The notes beneath the pieces are model-generated. The model was not told where the DNA came from, made no database searches, and was given only the letters and a program-made list of their open reading frames with translations. Shown here in pieces: positions 38,439 to 49,006 of a DNA stretch of 64,000 nt. Within the stretch, counting starts at the first letter, position 1. Each line of letters begins with the position of its first letter. The translations under genes were made by a program, and so were the position numbers. This DNA comes from Mesorhizobium neociceri (GTDB lineage Bacteria > Pseudomonadota > Alphaproteobacteria > Rhizobiales > Rhizobiaceae), in contig NZ_JACDTY010000007.1 in NCBI RefSeq assembly GCF_013520985.1, positions 1 to 64,000 of the forward strand, given 5' to 3'.

Positions 38439-40262
38439 ATGACAGCCAGACGCGACATCGAAGCCATCACGGAACGCATCCGCCAGCGCTCGAAAGCCGG
38501 CCGCGAACGGTATCTCGGCCGCATCGCCGAGGCCTCTAACCGCACCGCCAACCGTTCGGTGCTGTCCTGCGGCAACCTCGCGCATGGATTTGCCGTCTGC
38601 AGCCCGACTGAAAAGCTGGCGCTCGGCGCCGACAAGGTCCCGAACCTCGGCATCATCACGTCCTACAACGACATGCTGTCGGCGCATCAGCCCTTCGAGA
38701 CGTTCCCGGCGCTGATCAAGGAAGCCGCGAAGGAAGTTGGCGGCATCGCGCAAGTGGCCGGCGGCGTGCCGGCCATGTGCGATGGCGTGACCCAGGGACA
38801 GCCCGGCATGGAGCTGTCGCTGTTTTCGCGCGACGTGATCGCCATGGCTGCGGCTATCGGCCTGTCGCACAACATGTTCGACGCCGCCGTCTATCTCGGC
38901 GTCTGCGACAAGATCGTGCCCGGGCTGGTGATCGCCGCCCTCACCTTCGGCCATCTGCCGGCGGTGTTCGTGCCGGCCGGGCCGATGACGACGGGCCTGC
39001 CCAATGACGAGAAAGCCAAGGTCCGCCAGCTTTATGCCGAAGGCAAAGCCGGTCGCGCCGAACTGCTCGAGGCCGAGTCAAAATCCTACCATGGGCCGGG
39101 CACCTGCACCTTCTACGGCACCGCCAACTCCAACCAGATGCTGATGGAGATCATGGGCCTGCACACGCCCGGCGCCTCTTTCGTCAATCCGGGCACGCCG
39201 CTGCGCGACGCGCTGACGCGCGAGGCGACGAAGCGGGCGCTGGCGATCACCGCGCTCGGCAACGCCTACACGCCGGTCGGCCGCATGATCGACGAACGCT
39301 CTTTCGTCAACGGCGTGGTTGGCCTGCACGCCACCGGCGGCTCGACCAACCATACCATCCACCTCATCGCCATGGCGGCGGCGGCCGGCATTACGCTGAC
39401 CTGGCAGGACATTTCCGACCTGTCCGAGGCGGTGCCGCTGCTGGCCCGCGTCTATCCGAACGGGCTCGCCGACGTGAACCATTTCCATGCCGCCGGCGGG
39501 CTCGGCTTCCTGATCCGCGAACTGCTCGACGAAGGCATCCTGCACGAGGATGTTCAGACGGTGTGGGGCGAAGGCCTCCGGCCCTATGCAGTCGAGGCCA
39601 GGCTCGGCGAAGACGGCAGCGTGGTGCGCGAGGCCTCGCCGCTTCAGAGCGGCGACGAAAAGGTGCTGGCGCCCTTCGCCAAGGCCTTCCAGCCGACCGG
39701 CGGCCTGAAGGTGCTGGCGGGCAATCTCGGGCATGCCGTGATCAAGACCTCCGCCGTGAAGCCGGAACGCCGCGTCATCGAGGCGCCGGCCAAGGTGTTC
39801 GACAGCCAGCAAGGCCTGAATGAGGCGTTCAAGGCCGGGACTTTGACCGGCGACTTCATCGCCGTTATCCGGTTCCAGGGGCCGAAGGCCAACGGCATGC
39901 CCGAACTGCACAAGCTGACCACTGTGCTCGGCATCCTGCAGGACCGCGGCCAGCGCGTGGCGCTGGTCACCGACGGGCGCATGTCGGGCGCTTCCGGCAA
40001 GGTGCCGGCGGCAATCCATGTGACGCCGGAAGCGGTCGAGGAAGGTCCTATCGCCAGGATCCACGACGGCGACATTATCCGCCTCGACGCCGACGCCGGC
40101 ACGCTGGAAGTGCTGGTGCCGGGGCCTGAGCTCGCACTGCGCCGCACGGCGGACGCCGACCTCATCGGCAACGAGTTCGGCTTCGGCCGCGAGCTGTTCA
40201 GCGGTTTCCGCCAGCTGGTCGGCCGTGCGGACCATGGCGCCAGTGCATTCGGTATAGCCTGA
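38439..40262 (+). CDS. edd: Phosphogluconate dehydratase
   Basis: Iron-sulphur enzyme of 607 residues that dehydrates 6-phosphogluconate to 2-keto-3-deoxy-6-phosphogluconate, the key Entner-Doudoroff step. The IlvD/Edd family motifs are present, including [18 protein letters not shown] and [13 protein letters not shown], with cysteines likely to bind the cluster, and [12 protein letters not shown] near the C-terminus. AAGGAC precedes ATG at 38439. It lies 63 bases after pgl and ends the operon at a strong terminator. The aldolase gene (eda) is not in the window. Confidence 0.97.
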   Translation: MTARRDIEAITERIRQRSKAGRERYLGRIAEASNRTANRSVLSCGNLAHGFAVCSPTEKLALGADKVPNLGIITSYNDMLSAHQPFETFPALIKEAAKEVGGIAQVAGGVPAMCDGVTQGQPGMELSLFSRDVIAMAAAIGLSHNMFDAAVYLGVCDKIVPGLVIAALTFGHLPAVFVPAGPMTTGLPNDEKAKVRQLYAEGKAGRAELLEAESKSYHGPGTCTFYGTANSNQMLMEIMGLHTPGASFVNPGTPLRDALTREATKRALAITALGNAYTPVGRMIDERSFVNGVVGLHATGGSTNHTIHLIAMAAAAGITLTWQDISDLSEAVPLLARVYPNGLADVNHFHAAGGLGFLIRELLDEGILHEDVQTVWGEGLRPYAVEARLGEDGSVVREASPLQSGDEKVLAPFAKAFQPTGGLKVLAGNLGHAVIKTSAVKPERRVIEAPAKVFDSQQGLNEAFKAGTLTGDFIAVIRFQGPKANGMPELHKLTTVLGILQDRGQRVALVTDGRMSGASGKVPAAIHVTPEAVEEGPIARIHDGDIIRLDADAGTLEVLVPGPELALRRTADADLIGNEFGFGRELFSGFRQLVGRADHGASAFGIA

Positions 40263-40283
40263 CGCATCGCCATCTCATTCATG

Positions 40284-40312
40284 AAAAAGGGCGGCTCGTG
40301 GCCGCCCTTTTT
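40284..40312. terminator. Bidirectional intrinsic terminator between edd and the VWA gene
   Basis: A 12-bp perfect stem (40284-40295 with 40301-40312) with a 5-base loop, A-run on one side and T-run on the other. It fits the ends of both convergent transcripts: edd stops at 40262 and the VWA gene at 40332. Confidence 0.92.
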
Positions 40313-40331
40313 TGTGTTCGTCCATACGATC

Positions 40332-42002
40332 CTACTGCACCGTCAGCTCGGCTCGCTCGCCGGCCTTGACCGTTACGGTGTCTTCCTTCGAGCTGTTGTC
40401 CGCCTTCTCCGAGACGACCGCATAATCGCCGGCCGCGATCGCCGCCTGATACTTCTGGTCGTAGGCGTAGCCAAGCGACTTGCGATTGCCGTTGATGTCT
40501 TTCTTCGCCTCGAAAATCTCGATCTTCGAAGCGCCGGGCGCGGTGATTGCCAGCACGCCGGCGTTCATGGCCACCTTCACATCCTGGAATTCACCGACCT
40601 TAACGGCGAACGGCTGCTCGACGACGGCGAGGTCGACCGTCGCGATCAAAACATAGTCGTCGGCCGGCAGATCGAACTTGCTGTCGGGGCCATAGGAATA
40701 GGTCACCTCTTCCCTGGTCCCGTCGATCTTCTTTTTCGCCTTGAACACCTTGAAGCCGATGCCCGAACCGTCGGCCTTGTCGCCGCCGGCGACATAGTAG
40801 GCGTTGGCCACGACATGGCCGACGCCAACGATGATGTCCTTTTCGACGGTCTTGCCGGCGGCAAGCGGAATCGTCTCGGTAGCCACGCCCTGGCCGATCG
40901 TGACAGTCACTTTCTCGTCGCCGGCCGGCAACACGATCTTGGTGGTGCCATAGTAGGTCGCGGGGTTCTCGGCACCCGGGTAGTCGATCACGACAGCCGC
41001 GCCATCGACAACATCCGCCCCCGCGCTTGGTCGCGGATGAATGATGAGCGTGCCGGCATTCATAGTGAACAGCGGCTTGTAGACCTGGCCTGCCTCGATC
41101 TTGAGCTTCTGTTCGGTCTTGGCCTCGCCATCGCGCGCGACGATGATGTAGTCGCCCGGCTCCAGATTACCCTTGTAGGCGCCATATTCGGTGGTGACGT
41201 TGTCGCCACGCGTGCCGTCGGACTTTGCCTTGTAGATTTCCCAGGCATTGCCGTCGGTGACCGGATCGCCGCCCTCGGCAAGCACCAGGGTCGGCAGCAG
41301 ATTGAATTCAGGTTTTTCCGGCTCTGGCGCTGGTGCGGGAGCCGGAGCCGGCGCCGGTTCAGGCGCGGGTGCCGGGGCCGGCGCAGCGACGGTTTCGACC
41401 AGCGCTTCCTGCAGCGCCTTCTCGTCGGAGGCCTGGATGTATTTTCCGCCGGTGTTGTCGGCGAGACAGGCGATCTGCTTGCCCTCGTCGGCGGTCAGGC
41501 CGAAGCCGACGACGTCGGCGGTGAAGTCGACACCCGACGCTTCCAGTTCCTTGCCCAGTGCGCACGGGTCGCCACCGCAGGTCTCAAGCCCGTCGGTGAT
41601 GAGAACGACGGTCGCCTTGTCCTCGGTGTATTTCAGAGCTTCGGCCGCCTGCTTGACGGCAGCGGTCAGCGGCGTCTTGCCGAGGAATTTCAGGCTGTCG
41701 GCAGCGGCTGAAATGGCGCTTGCCGAGCCGGCCTGCGGCGGCACGATCAGCTCGATGTCGTCGCAGCTGCCCTTTTCGCGGTGGCCATAGGCCATGAAGC
41801 CGATCTCGTCGTCGGCCGGGACCGATTGCAGCACGGTCCTGAGCGATTCGCGCGCGATTTCGAGCTTCGGCTTGCCGTCGATCTGGGCCCACATCGAGCC
41901 TGAAGCGTCAAGAATGATGATGACCTTGTTCGCGGCAAAGCCGAGCGAAGTCATCGACAAAAGGAGCAGCGCCGCAGCGACGCTCCGCAAAAGTCCCGCC
42001 AT
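40332..42002 (-). CDS. Secreted von Willebrand factor A-domain protein
   Basis: Protein of 556 residues with a Sec signal peptide (residues 1 to about 24). The VWA domain (about 26-210) carries the metal-binding MIDAS motif DASGSMW at residues 32-38, plus the later Thr and '[11 protein letters not shown]' Asp. A Pro/Ala/Glu repeat linker (about 225-250) leads to about 300 residues of repeated beta modules, recognisable by 'xxLPAGDYxxx' steps (LEPGDYI, LPADDYV, IAAGDYA). This suggests a periplasmic or surface protein that binds partners through the metal site. AAGGAGAT precedes ATG at 42002. Function is not established for the family. Confidence 0.88.
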   Translation of the reverse strand: MAGLLRSVAAALLLLSMTSLGFAANKVIIILDASGSMWAQIDGKPKLEIARESLRTVLQSVPADDEIGFMAYGHREKGSCDDIELIVPPQAGSASAISAAADSLKFLGKTPLTAAVKQAAEALKYTEDKATVVLITDGLETCGGDPCALGKELEASGVDFTADVVGFGLTADEGKQIACLADNTGGKYIQASDEKALQEALVETVAAPAPAPAPEPAPAPAPAPAPEPEKPEFNLLPTLVLAEGGDPVTDGNAWEIYKAKSDGTRGDNVTTEYGAYKGNLEPGDYIIVARDGEAKTEQKLKIEAGQVYKPLFTMNAGTLIIHPRPSAGADVVDGAAVVIDYPGAENPATYYGTTKIVLPAGDEKVTVTIGQGVATETIPLAAGKTVEKDIIVGVGHVVANAYYVAGGDKADGSGIGFKVFKAKKKIDGTREEVTYSYGPDSKFDLPADDYVLIATVDLAVVEQPFAVKVGEFQDVKVAMNAGVLAITAPGASKIEIFEAKKDINGNRKSLGYAYDQKYQAAIAAGDYAVVSEKADNSSKEDTVTVKAGERAELTVQ

Positions 42003-42149
42003 GGAAATCTCCTTGAGGCCGCCCTCTGGTCCGCGCCGGAAGCTATTTGACAGCGCGTTCGGACACAAGCCTCGAGCGGTCACTGACGGTTGCAGTGTAA
42101 CAGGATCGGCGCTGGCCGAGGCCTGTTCCGAGGCTGGCTCAGCACCGCA

Positions 42150-43112
42150 TCAGTAGGTGGTGCGCCGCTCTTCGGAAGGCGGACGGCCGAACTGCAGCCG
42201 GTAGCTCTGCGCGAAATAGGAGTGCGAGGTGAAACCCGTGGCGATGGCCACATCGAGGATCGGCATGTTGGTCTGGCGCAGCAATTCGCGAGCCCGCTCG
42301 AGCCTGAGCCGCATGTAATAGCGGCCGGGCGTCACGCTCAAATGGCGCAGGAACAGCCGCTCGACCTGGCGCACCGACAGGCCCGCCGATTTGGCGAGCT
42401 GCACCGCCGACAAGGGCTCGTCGAGATGGTCGGCCATCAGTTCGACGATGCGCCTGAGCTTCTCCGACTTGCCGGTCAGGTCGCGCTCCGGCCCGACGCG
42501 CTGGCGGTCGCCAGCGGAGCGGATGCGCTCATGCTGGAACTGGTTGGCGACGCCATTGGCGAGGTTTGAGCCGAAATCGCCGCGCACGATCTCCAGCATC
42601 AGGTCGATCGAGGTGGTGCCGCCGGCGCAGGTGTAGCGTTTGCGGTCGATCTCGAAGACGTTGCCGGTACAGTTGATGTCTGGAAAGCGCTCGACGAAGC
42701 CGGCGCGGTTCTCCCAATGGATGGTGCAGCGATAGCCTTCGAGCTGGCCGGCTTCGGCCAGGAGATAAGAGCCTACCGAGAGCGCGCCGAGCGCGTTGCC
42801 GCGCCGGCCCCAGCTGCGCAGCGCCGCCAGCACCTTGCTCTTGCCGGGGAATTCGGTGGTCAGTCCGACCGAGACGAACAGGATGTCGACCGGCGGCAGG
42901 TCGGCGACCGCGTAGTCGATCTTGAGCGGCAGGCCGTTGGAGGCCATGACGGAGTCGCCGTCGGCCGAAACCGTCGTCCAGCCATAGAAATCGCGGCCGA
43001 GCAGGCGGTTTGCCGAGCGGAAAGTGTCGATCGCCGCGGCCAGCGAAAACATCGAAAACTTGTCGACCAGCAGGAACGCGAATTGCCGGCCGCCTTGAAC
43101 GGGATCATCCAT
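42150..43112 (-). CDS. GlxA-family AraC-type transcriptional regulator
   Basis: Regulator of 320 residues. An N-terminal DJ-1/PfpI-like class I amidotransferase-type domain (about 8-180) has the GSYLLAEAGQLEGYRCTIHWE signature but not a catalytic role. The C-terminal AraC HTH domain (about 215-315) has the GFTSHSYFAQSYRLQFGRPP motif. Relatives in rhizobia and pseudomonads control choline/betaine/carnitine and arginine catabolism; no target is indicated here. The frame stays open upstream across the adjacent folD region, so the chosen ATG at 43112 rests on domain alignment. Confidence 0.87.
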   Translation of the reverse strand: MDDPVQGGRQFAFLLVDKFSMFSLAAAIDTFRSANRLLGRDFYGWTTVSADGDSVMASNGLPLKIDYAVADLPPVDILFVSVGLTTEFPGKSKVLAALRSWGRRGNALGALSVGSYLLAEAGQLEGYRCTIHWENRAGFVERFPDINCTGNVFEIDRKRYTCAGGTTSIDLMLEIVRGDFGSNLANGVANQFQHERIRSAGDRQRVGPERDLTGKSEKLRRIVELMADHLDEPLSAVQLAKSAGLSVRQVERLFLRHLSVTPGRYYMRLRLERARELLRQTNMPILDVAIATGFTSHSYFAQSYRLQFGRPPSEERRTTY

Positions 43113-43165
43113 GACCGGCCGTTCAGAGGGAATACTGGGGTTCGGCAAAGAAGCTGCTTTCTGGG

Positions 43166-44065
43166 TCAGAAGGAAGGCCGCTTCAAGCCGGCCGCAAGGT
43201 AGGCAGAGGCTAACGTATTGGCCATCAGCATGGCAATGGTCATCGGTCCGACACCGCCGGGCACGGGGGTGATGGCGCCGGCCGCCTTCGCTGCCTCGGC
43301 ATAGGCGACGTCGCCGACGAGACGGGTCTTGCCCTCGCCCTTCTCGGGTGCGGCGATGCGGTTGATGCCGACATCGATCACGGTGGCGCCTGGCTTGACC
43401 CAGTCGCCCTTGACCATTTCGGGCCGGCCGACGGCGGCCACCAGAATATCGGCGGTGCGGGCCAGCGCCGGCAGGTCCCTGGTGCGGCTGTGGGCGATGG
43501 TGACGGTGCAGTTGGCGGCAAGCAGCAGATTGGCCATCGGCTTGCCGACAATGTTGGAGCGGCCGACGACCACCGCATTGAGGCCGGAAAGATCCTTGCC
43601 GCGTACGCGTTCGATCAGGAGCATGGAGCCGGCCGGCGTGCAAGGCACGAAGGCGGTTTCGAGTTCGCCGGTGCCGAGCTTGCCGACATTGATGAAATGG
43701 AAGCCGTCGACATCCTTTTGCGGCGAGATGGCCTGGATGATCTTGCCGGCATCGATATGGGCGGGGAGCGGCAGCTGCACCAGAATGCCGTTTACGGCCG
43801 GATCGGCATTGAGCTCGCCGATGATCTTGAGCAGCGCGTCTTCGGACGTGTCGGCCGGCAGCGTGTGCTGCAGCGAATGAAAGCCGCATTCCTTGGCGGT
43901 GCGCGATTTGGAGGCGACATAGACCTGGCTTGCCGGATCCTCGCCGACGATGACCACCGCCAAGCCGGGCTTGGCCTTGCCCTTGGCAACCAGCTCCTCG
44001 GTCAAGGCCTTGACCTTCTGAACCACGTCTCCGGCGACGATCTTTCCGTCAATCACTTCGGCCAT
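43166..44065 (-). CDS. folD: Bifunctional methylenetetrahydrofolate dehydrogenase / methenyltetrahydrofolate cyclohydrolase
   Basis: Protein of 299 residues that interconverts one-carbon folates with NADP. Signatures include the substrate-binding '[13 protein letters not shown]' with catalytic Lys, the QLPLP loop, '[12 protein letters not shown]' and the Rossmann motif [13 protein letters not shown]. Start ATG at 44065. The upstream gap contains a degraded copy of the 49-bp palindrome's left arm. Confidence 0.96.
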   Translation of the reverse strand: MAEVIDGKIVAGDVVQKVKALTEELVAKGKAKPGLAVVIVGEDPASQVYVASKSRTAKECGFHSLQHTLPADTSEDALLKIIGELNADPAVNGILVQLPLPAHIDAGKIIQAISPQKDVDGFHFINVGKLGTGELETAFVPCTPAGSMLLIERVRGKDLSGLNAVVVGRSNIVGKPMANLLLAANCTVTIAHSRTRDLPALARTADILVAAVGRPEMVKGDWVKPGATVIDVGINRIAAPEKGEGKTRLVGDVAYAEAAKAAGAITPVPGGVGPMTIAMLMANTLASAYLAAGLKRPSF

Positions 44066-44122
44066 GAACCATCCTCGACATCATTCCAGCCAAGGCGCGG
44101 CGCGCGCCTTGAACGTTGTTTC

Positions 44123-44142
44123 GTGCATGTCGTTGTTCCAAA
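44123..44142. repeat. Degenerate left arm of the 49-bp palindromic repeat
   Basis: The sequence begins GTGCATGTCGTTGTTCC, close to the left half of copies A and B, but the right half is not recognisable. It lies just upstream of folD, again in the 5' region of a minus-strand gene. Confidence 0.5.
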
Positions 44143-44294
44143 CGTTCCGCCCATTCGGGTCAAGCCCGACGGCAGCGCTTTTTGAGCGCCATGCTGCGCG
44201 GCATTTTCACGAAATTTGGCCCAAGCAATCCCGTCAAAGCGCCGTCAGATGCCGTAAACTCGAAACCGGCAGCTTTTATTCCGTGCTGACGGGC

Positions 44295-46595
44295 TCAGAA
44301 ATAGCGGCGGCGCGAACGGTTTTCGGTGAGCTCGCGGACGGCCTCGCGAAATTCGCGCAGACCGGCGCGGATATCGTCGATCTGCGCCTGCTGGTCGTCC
44401 GACGCCGCCTCGGCCGGCTGCGGAGAAGACCACCTCTCGGGCGCTGCAGGCATCGGCTGGGCCTGAGAGTAGGCGTAGTCAGCGGGCTGCGCGTAGCCAT
44501 GCAGCTGCCCATAGGGATAGGCGTCCGGACCCTCTTGCCGGGAGTCCGGCTGACGATAGCCCACGGGCTCCTGCACCGGCCCTGTGCGCTCGGCGATAGC
44601 GGGCGCGGCCGGTTGGGTGCGGCCCATGCTTGTGGGTTTTTCTTGCGACGTCTCGCCGCCTGGCATGGCATTGCGCACCACTGACAGCATGCCGTGGAAC
44701 AGACCTGGCTTCCGGGTCGGAGCAACCGTCACCGGAGGCACAGGAAGCGTTGCAGGTGTTATCGGTGTCGCCGCCCGATAGGCCCTGTCCTCGATCGGTG
44801 GCCGAGGTTCCTCCATCCGGAAGCGCGAACGCGAATTGGCGGCGTCGCGCAGGCTTGCAAAGGCGCCGCGCATCGCGCCGAGGCCAATGCCGGAAGCAAG
44901 GCCGAGCAGTAGGCCGGCAAGCGCGATAACAGCCCGCGACGGCCCGTTGGCTTCGAGTGGCGGGCGAGCCACGGTCATCACATTGATGTTCGTGCTGTTG
45001 ATGTGTTCCTGTTCGCCGGTCTGCTTGGCGCGCAGAAGATACTGTTCGTAGACAGAACGCTTGGCGGTGGCATCGCGCTCATATTCGCGCAAGCTGACCA
45101 GGTCGCTGTTGACGTCGCCGCTCTGGACCTTTGCCTGGGCCAGACGGGAAGCGAGACCCTGCTCGAGCTGGACCGCGCGCTTCAGGTCGACCTGCAGCGA
45201 CGAGGCGATGCGGCTCAATTCGCCTGATATGCGCTCGCCCGAGCCATAGAGCTGGGCATTGAGTGCTTGGTATTCGGGATGACGCGGCCCTAGCCGGACG
45301 GCAGCGCGGTCGGCCTCCTGCTTCAACGCCGCGTATTGCGAGCGCAGTTCGCTCATCGTGTTGGAATTGATCTCTTCGGGCAGGGTGCCGTTGATAACCG
45401 AATTGACGTCCAGCGAACGGGCCGACGCTGCCCGGGCGTTGAGTTCCAGCGTGCGGGCACGGGCGACGGAGAGCTGCTCGTTGAGCTTCAGCATCTGGTC
45501 GTCGCTGATCAGATGGCCCTGCGCGTCGACGAGATCATGCGTGGCCCTGAAATCCTCGACCTTGCGCTCGGCTGCCTCGACATCTTTTTGCAGATTACTG
45601 AGCTTGTCCGTCAGCTGGCCCGTCGCGCGTCCGGCCATTTCGGACTGATACTGGGCCGCTTCCTGCTGGAAAATGTCCCTCGTTGTGTTGGCTATCTCCG
45701 CTGACAACTTTGGACTCTGCGTGGTGGCGCCGATGGAAACGACGAAGGTCTTCCCACTGCGCTCGACCGACAGGCTCTCGGCCAGATTGCGAACGGCCAG
45801 CGCCTGGCGAATGTTATCTTCGCCTGCCGGTCCATCCTGGCGCGACAGTATCGATCGGATCAGCGACATGACGCCGAGACCGCCGGAACCTTGCCCGTTG
45901 AACTCCGGATCGTCGGTAAGCTTGAGAGCCTCAACGACCTTGTCGAGGACTTTGCCGGACGTCACCATCTTGATGCGGGTTTCGACAACGGCCAGCGCCG
46001 CATCGGGCTGCCCGACGGGTTGGGTGAGATCGGTGTCGGAAAGCTTCAGGTCACCTGGCTCGATGACCACCTGGGTGGTGGCCTCGTATTTCTTCGGCGT
46101 CGAAAGGGCGATGGCAACGCCCAGTACCGTTCCCAGGATCGTTGTCGAGACGATCAGCAGCTTGGATCGCGTGATGCCGCGGACCACCTGCAGTGGATCG
46201 ATCAGCGGCTTCCACTCCTGCCCGTCATCGTCGCCGCGATCCGGCCGCTGCCCGTCGGTATAGCGGGACTCGTCGACATAGCGGGGGCGATCGAAACCGC
46301 GGGCAGGTTCCTGACGTTGAACAGGCTCCTCAGGCACACCTGCCGCAGACCATGTGCTGGCGGCCTGGAACCGCGGCGGCTCGGGCGCCGCTTCGCGTGG
46401 CGGGTTCGACTGCGCCTCGCGTTGCGAGCGGGCGATCCGGTGACGTGTGGCGGCGTCCTCGCGCCATGACGGATCGGCCCGGTCACCGATGGAGACCGGC
46501 GACGCATCCGCCGCCTCGTCGCCGCGCACAGCTCTGCCGAGCGCCAGGAGGGAGCGCTCGCGCCTCCAGTCTTCACGGTTTTCCCTGTCGACCAT
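44295..46595 (-). CDS. Wzz/GumC-type polysaccharide co-polymerase without kinase domain
   Basis: Inner-membrane protein of 766 residues. An unusual hydrophilic cytoplasmic N-terminus of about 140 residues rich in Arg, Glu and Pro comes first. The first transmembrane helix is at about 145-167, then a large periplasmic part with Wzz and GNVR elements and long coiled coil (about 300-510), and a second helix at about 552-575 after the conserved 'ARPPLEANGPSRA' segment. The cytoplasmic C-terminus of about 190 residues is Pro/Tyr/Gln-rich and has no Walker motifs, so the BY-kinase domain of ExoP-type proteins is missing. Role: chain-length control and export of a polysaccharide, with the neighbouring flippase and glycosyltransferase genes. 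Confidence 0.88.
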   Translation of the reverse strand: MVDRENREDWRRERSLLALGRAVRGDEAADASPVSIGDRADPSWREDAATRHRIARSQREAQSNPPREAAPEPPRFQAASTWSAAGVPEEPVQRQEPARGFDRPRYVDESRYTDGQRPDRGDDDGQEWKPLIDPLQVVRGITRSKLLIVSTTILGTVLGVAIALSTPKKYEATTQVVIEPGDLKLSDTDLTQPVGQPDAALAVVETRIKMVTSGKVLDKVVEALKLTDDPEFNGQGSGGLGVMSLIRSILSRQDGPAGEDNIRQALAVRNLAESLSVERSGKTFVVSIGATTQSPKLSAEIANTTRDIFQQEAAQYQSEMAGRATGQLTDKLSNLQKDVEAAERKVEDFRATHDLVDAQGHLISDDQMLKLNEQLSVARARTLELNARAASARSLDVNSVINGTLPEEINSNTMSELRSQYAALKQEADRAAVRLGPRHPEYQALNAQLYGSGERISGELSRIASSLQVDLKRAVQLEQGLASRLAQAKVQSGDVNSDLVSLREYERDATAKRSVYEQYLLRAKQTGEQEHINSTNINVMTVARPPLEANGPSRAVIALAGLLLGLASGIGLGAMRGAFASLRDAANSRSRFRMEEPRPPIEDRAYRAATPITPATLPVPPVTVAPTRKPGLFHGMLSVVRNAMPGGETSQEKPTSMGRTQPAAPAIAERTGPVQEPVGYRQPDSRQEGPDAYPYGQLHGYAQPADYAYSQAQPMPAAPERWSSPQPAEAASDDQQAQIDDIRAGLREFREAVRELTENRSRRRYF

Positions 46596-46778
46596 TGTCT
46601 CGAAACTTTACCCTTGGCGGCTTGGGAGCGGCGGTCGGCCAATCGTTAAGCCACGCTAAACAGGCATGGGAAACAAAAGGTTAATTTCCTTGGCCCGAAG
46701 CCGAAGTTTCTCGCTTCTGCCGCACATTGTCGAGAGCGTAAAAGGGCGGTCAGAACCGCGCGTTAAACTTTCCGGCCT

Positions 46779-48089
46779 ATGGCTTTCCTCGACATGATGC
46801 AGGCCAGCGACACACCGAAAAGGCGGCCATTCGCCCGGATCGGTACCTTCGTGGCCGAGCGACGGGGGCTGGTCCGCGACTATCTCTCGGCGATCAGCGG
46901 CGCCGGCGGGCGGCTGGTGTTCTCGCTCGCCTATTTCATCGCACTCGCCAACACGCTCTCGATCGCCGAGTTCGGCATGTTCGCCACCGCCTCGGCGGCC
47001 GGCGTCATGCTGTCGCGCATCCTCGCCTTCGGCTTCATTTCGGCGCTCTACCGCACAGCCACCATCCGCCCCAAGCTGATCGGCACCTTCACCGCCGGCT
47101 TCCTGCTGCTTGGCGCCGTGTCCTTGCCACTGCTGGCAGCTGCCTCTTACGGCGTCTACCTGATCTTCTTTGCCAGCACCGTGCCGCTGGCCGTCTTTGC
47201 CGCAATCGTCTTTGCCGAAGCACTTTTGTGGCGGCCGGTCGAAGTGGTGCTGATCGTCAACAACGGGCTTGGCAAATTCGGCCGCGCCGCCGTGCTGTCG
47301 ATCGTGACCACGGCGTTCCGCGCGCTCGGCGCGGTGCTGTTCATGCTGTCTGGGCAACACAGCGTCTGGGTGTGGTCGTTGTTCTATATCGGCGCCAACG
47401 CCGCCTCGCTGTTGCTAGCCTTCGGCTTTTACTATCCACGCCAGCGGCTCAGGCTGCGCACCGAGCTCTATCTCAGACGCCTTGCCGATTCGATCTATGT
47501 CGCCGGCGCCGAAGTGCTGTTCTACCTGCAGTCGGAATTCGACAAGCTGCTCGTGCTGGCGATCGGCGGGCCGCATCTGGCCGGCATCTATGCCATCATC
47601 ATGCGGCTGGTCGACCTGACGGCAATCCCGATCCGCACCTTCTCGATGATGCTGGTGCAGCGGATGATGCGGGCGCCGGACCTTCTGTCGCGACTGCGGG
47701 TCAAGAGCGGCATCGAAGGCGGCGTGTTCCTGGTGTCGACACTGGCGCTGGCCGCACTCGGCATCGTGCTGCATTTCTTCCCCAATGCGCTTGGCCGCAA
47801 TGTCGCCGAAGCAGCGCCCCTGGTGGCATTGGCAATCGGCGTGCCGGGACTGCGCAACCTGGTCGAATACCAGGCCGAGCTTTTGTTCGCGCGCGGCCAG
47901 ACAGCGATCCGCGCGCTCAATCTCGGCCTGCTGGCCGGGCTGAAGGCGGTGCTGTTGACCTATGTGCTGACCACGATCGCCGACACGCCCACGCTGGTGC
48001 TGTCGCTCAATATCGTCTTCCTGCTGCTCTATCTCGCCTCGGCACTGCTGACCTATTCGGCGATGCGCAAACCGGCAAAAGCTATCTAG
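46779..48089 (+). CDS. Wzx-like polysaccharide flippase (MATE/MVF-type)
   Basis: Integral membrane protein of 436 residues with about 12 hydrophobic helices, of the polysaccharide-transport family, that would move lipid-linked sugar units across the inner membrane. The first helix region GAGGRLVFSLAYFIALANTLSIAEFG is preceded by a cytoplasmic N-terminus of about 35 residues. Divergent from the co-polymerase gene and convergent, with four bases of overlap, with the glycosyltransferase gene that follows. Substrate specificity is unknown. Confidence 0.85.
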   Translation: MAFLDMMQASDTPKRRPFARIGTFVAERRGLVRDYLSAISGAGGRLVFSLAYFIALANTLSIAEFGMFATASAAGVMLSRILAFGFISALYRTATIRPKLIGTFTAGFLLLGAVSLPLLAAASYGVYLIFFASTVPLAVFAAIVFAEALLWRPVEVVLIVNNGLGKFGRAAVLSIVTTAFRALGAVLFMLSGQHSVWVWSLFYIGANAASLLLAFGFYYPRQRLRLRTELYLRRLADSIYVAGAEVLFYLQSEFDKLLVLAIGGPHLAGIYAIIMRLVDLTAIPIRTFSMMLVQRMMRAPDLLSRLRVKSGIEGGVFLVSTLALAALGIVLHFFPNALGRNVAEAAPLVALAIGVPGLRNLVEYQAELLFARGQTAIRALNLGLLAGLKAVLLTYVLTTIADTPTLVLSLNIVFLLLYLASALLTYSAMRKPAKAI

Positions 48090-49006
48090 TCCAGCCCGAT
48101 CAGACGGCGGATGCGGCCGATATCGGTGCCGATGAAGGACTGCATGCCGATCGCCACCTGCCCCGGTGCCATGTCGGCGACGAAGCGGCGGAACTCGTCA
48201 TCCGACAGCGCCTCGCCGGTCCAGTGCACGCGGCAGAATTCTTCCGAGCCATGGAAATGGCCGGCGCCTTGCAGCACATCATCGACATAGCGGCCATAGA
48301 TCATGCATTCGGAGAATCGGCGCGCCGAGCCGACGACCTCGACCCAGCCCCGGCCATGGACCTTCTCGATCTCGGCGCACATCGCTATCACGGTCTGCCG
48401 ACGCCAGGCGATCAGCGTCGAAATGTAGTCGTGGGTCGAAATTTCCAACGGATCGATGCCAAGCGCCGAGGCCGCATTGCGCGACCAGATGCGGTGCTCG
48501 TGACCTTCGTTCAAAAGCACGCCGTCGCGCCGGAACAGCCGCACCTTGCCGTCGCTCCAGAAGGCGCTGAGATCGAACGGTTTGAGGAAGGCGACGTCGG
48601 AATCGCAGAAGACCAGGACGTCTTCCCTCGCATGCGCGGCGATGGCGATGCGGCGCAGCTGCTGCACATGCCAGCCACGCAGCGGCTGGGTCTTGAAACT
48701 GAGCCAAATGCGACGGCGAAATAGGCTCATCGGATCGTCGAACACACGCAGCCAGCGCGGCAGCAGGTCGCGCTCGTCGACGACAGTGCGGTGGTTGTTT
48801 TCCAATCGGCGAAACAGCGCCACGTCGCGGTGCTCAACCAGTATGTAGTGATGCGCCACGCCGGAGACATGGCGGTCGAGGGTCTCGCACAGCAGGCGGC
48901 AGCGCTCCAAATCCGGCGCATAGCTGGCGGTCACAACCGCCGCTGTCGGCGTCTGCGGCAGGACACCCGTGTCGGCGGTGGTATCAGGCACGAAGCGGCT
49001 GTTCAC
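48086..49006 (-). CDS. DUF6492-type glycosyltransferase
   Basis: Protein of 306 residues with a GT-A-like fold pattern: N-terminal AVVTASYAPDLERCRLLCETL and the acidic VFCDSDVAFLKPF motif (DxD), followed by 'EFCRVHWTGEALSDDE'. This resembles the DUF6492 glycosyltransferase-like group seen in rhizobial polysaccharide clusters. The start is a GTG at 49006 that overlaps the end of the preceding gene by four bases (GTGA), replacing a longer low-quality frame to 49258. Sugar donor and acceptor are unknown. Confidence 0.8.
   Translation of the reverse strand: MNSRFVPDTTADTGVLPQTPTAAVVTASYAPDLERCRLLCETLDRHVSGVAHHYILVEHRDVALFRRLENNHRTVVDERDLLPRWLRVFDDPMSLFRRRIWLSFKTQPLRGWHVQQLRRIAIAAHAREDVLVFCDSDVAFLKPFDLSAFWSDGKVRLFRRDGVLLNEGHEHRIWSRNAASALGIDPLEISTHDYISTLIAWRRQTVIAMCAEIEKVHGRGWVEVVGSARRFSECMIYGRYVDDVLQGAGHFHGSEEFCRVHWTGEALSDDEFRRFVADMAPGQVAIGMQSFIGTDIGRIRRLIGLD

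Noticed and set aside
40281..41711. Long plus-strand open frame opposite the VWA gene
   Set aside because: It is antisense to a well-supported gene with signal peptide, MIDAS motif and ribosome site; long antisense frames are expected at this GC content.
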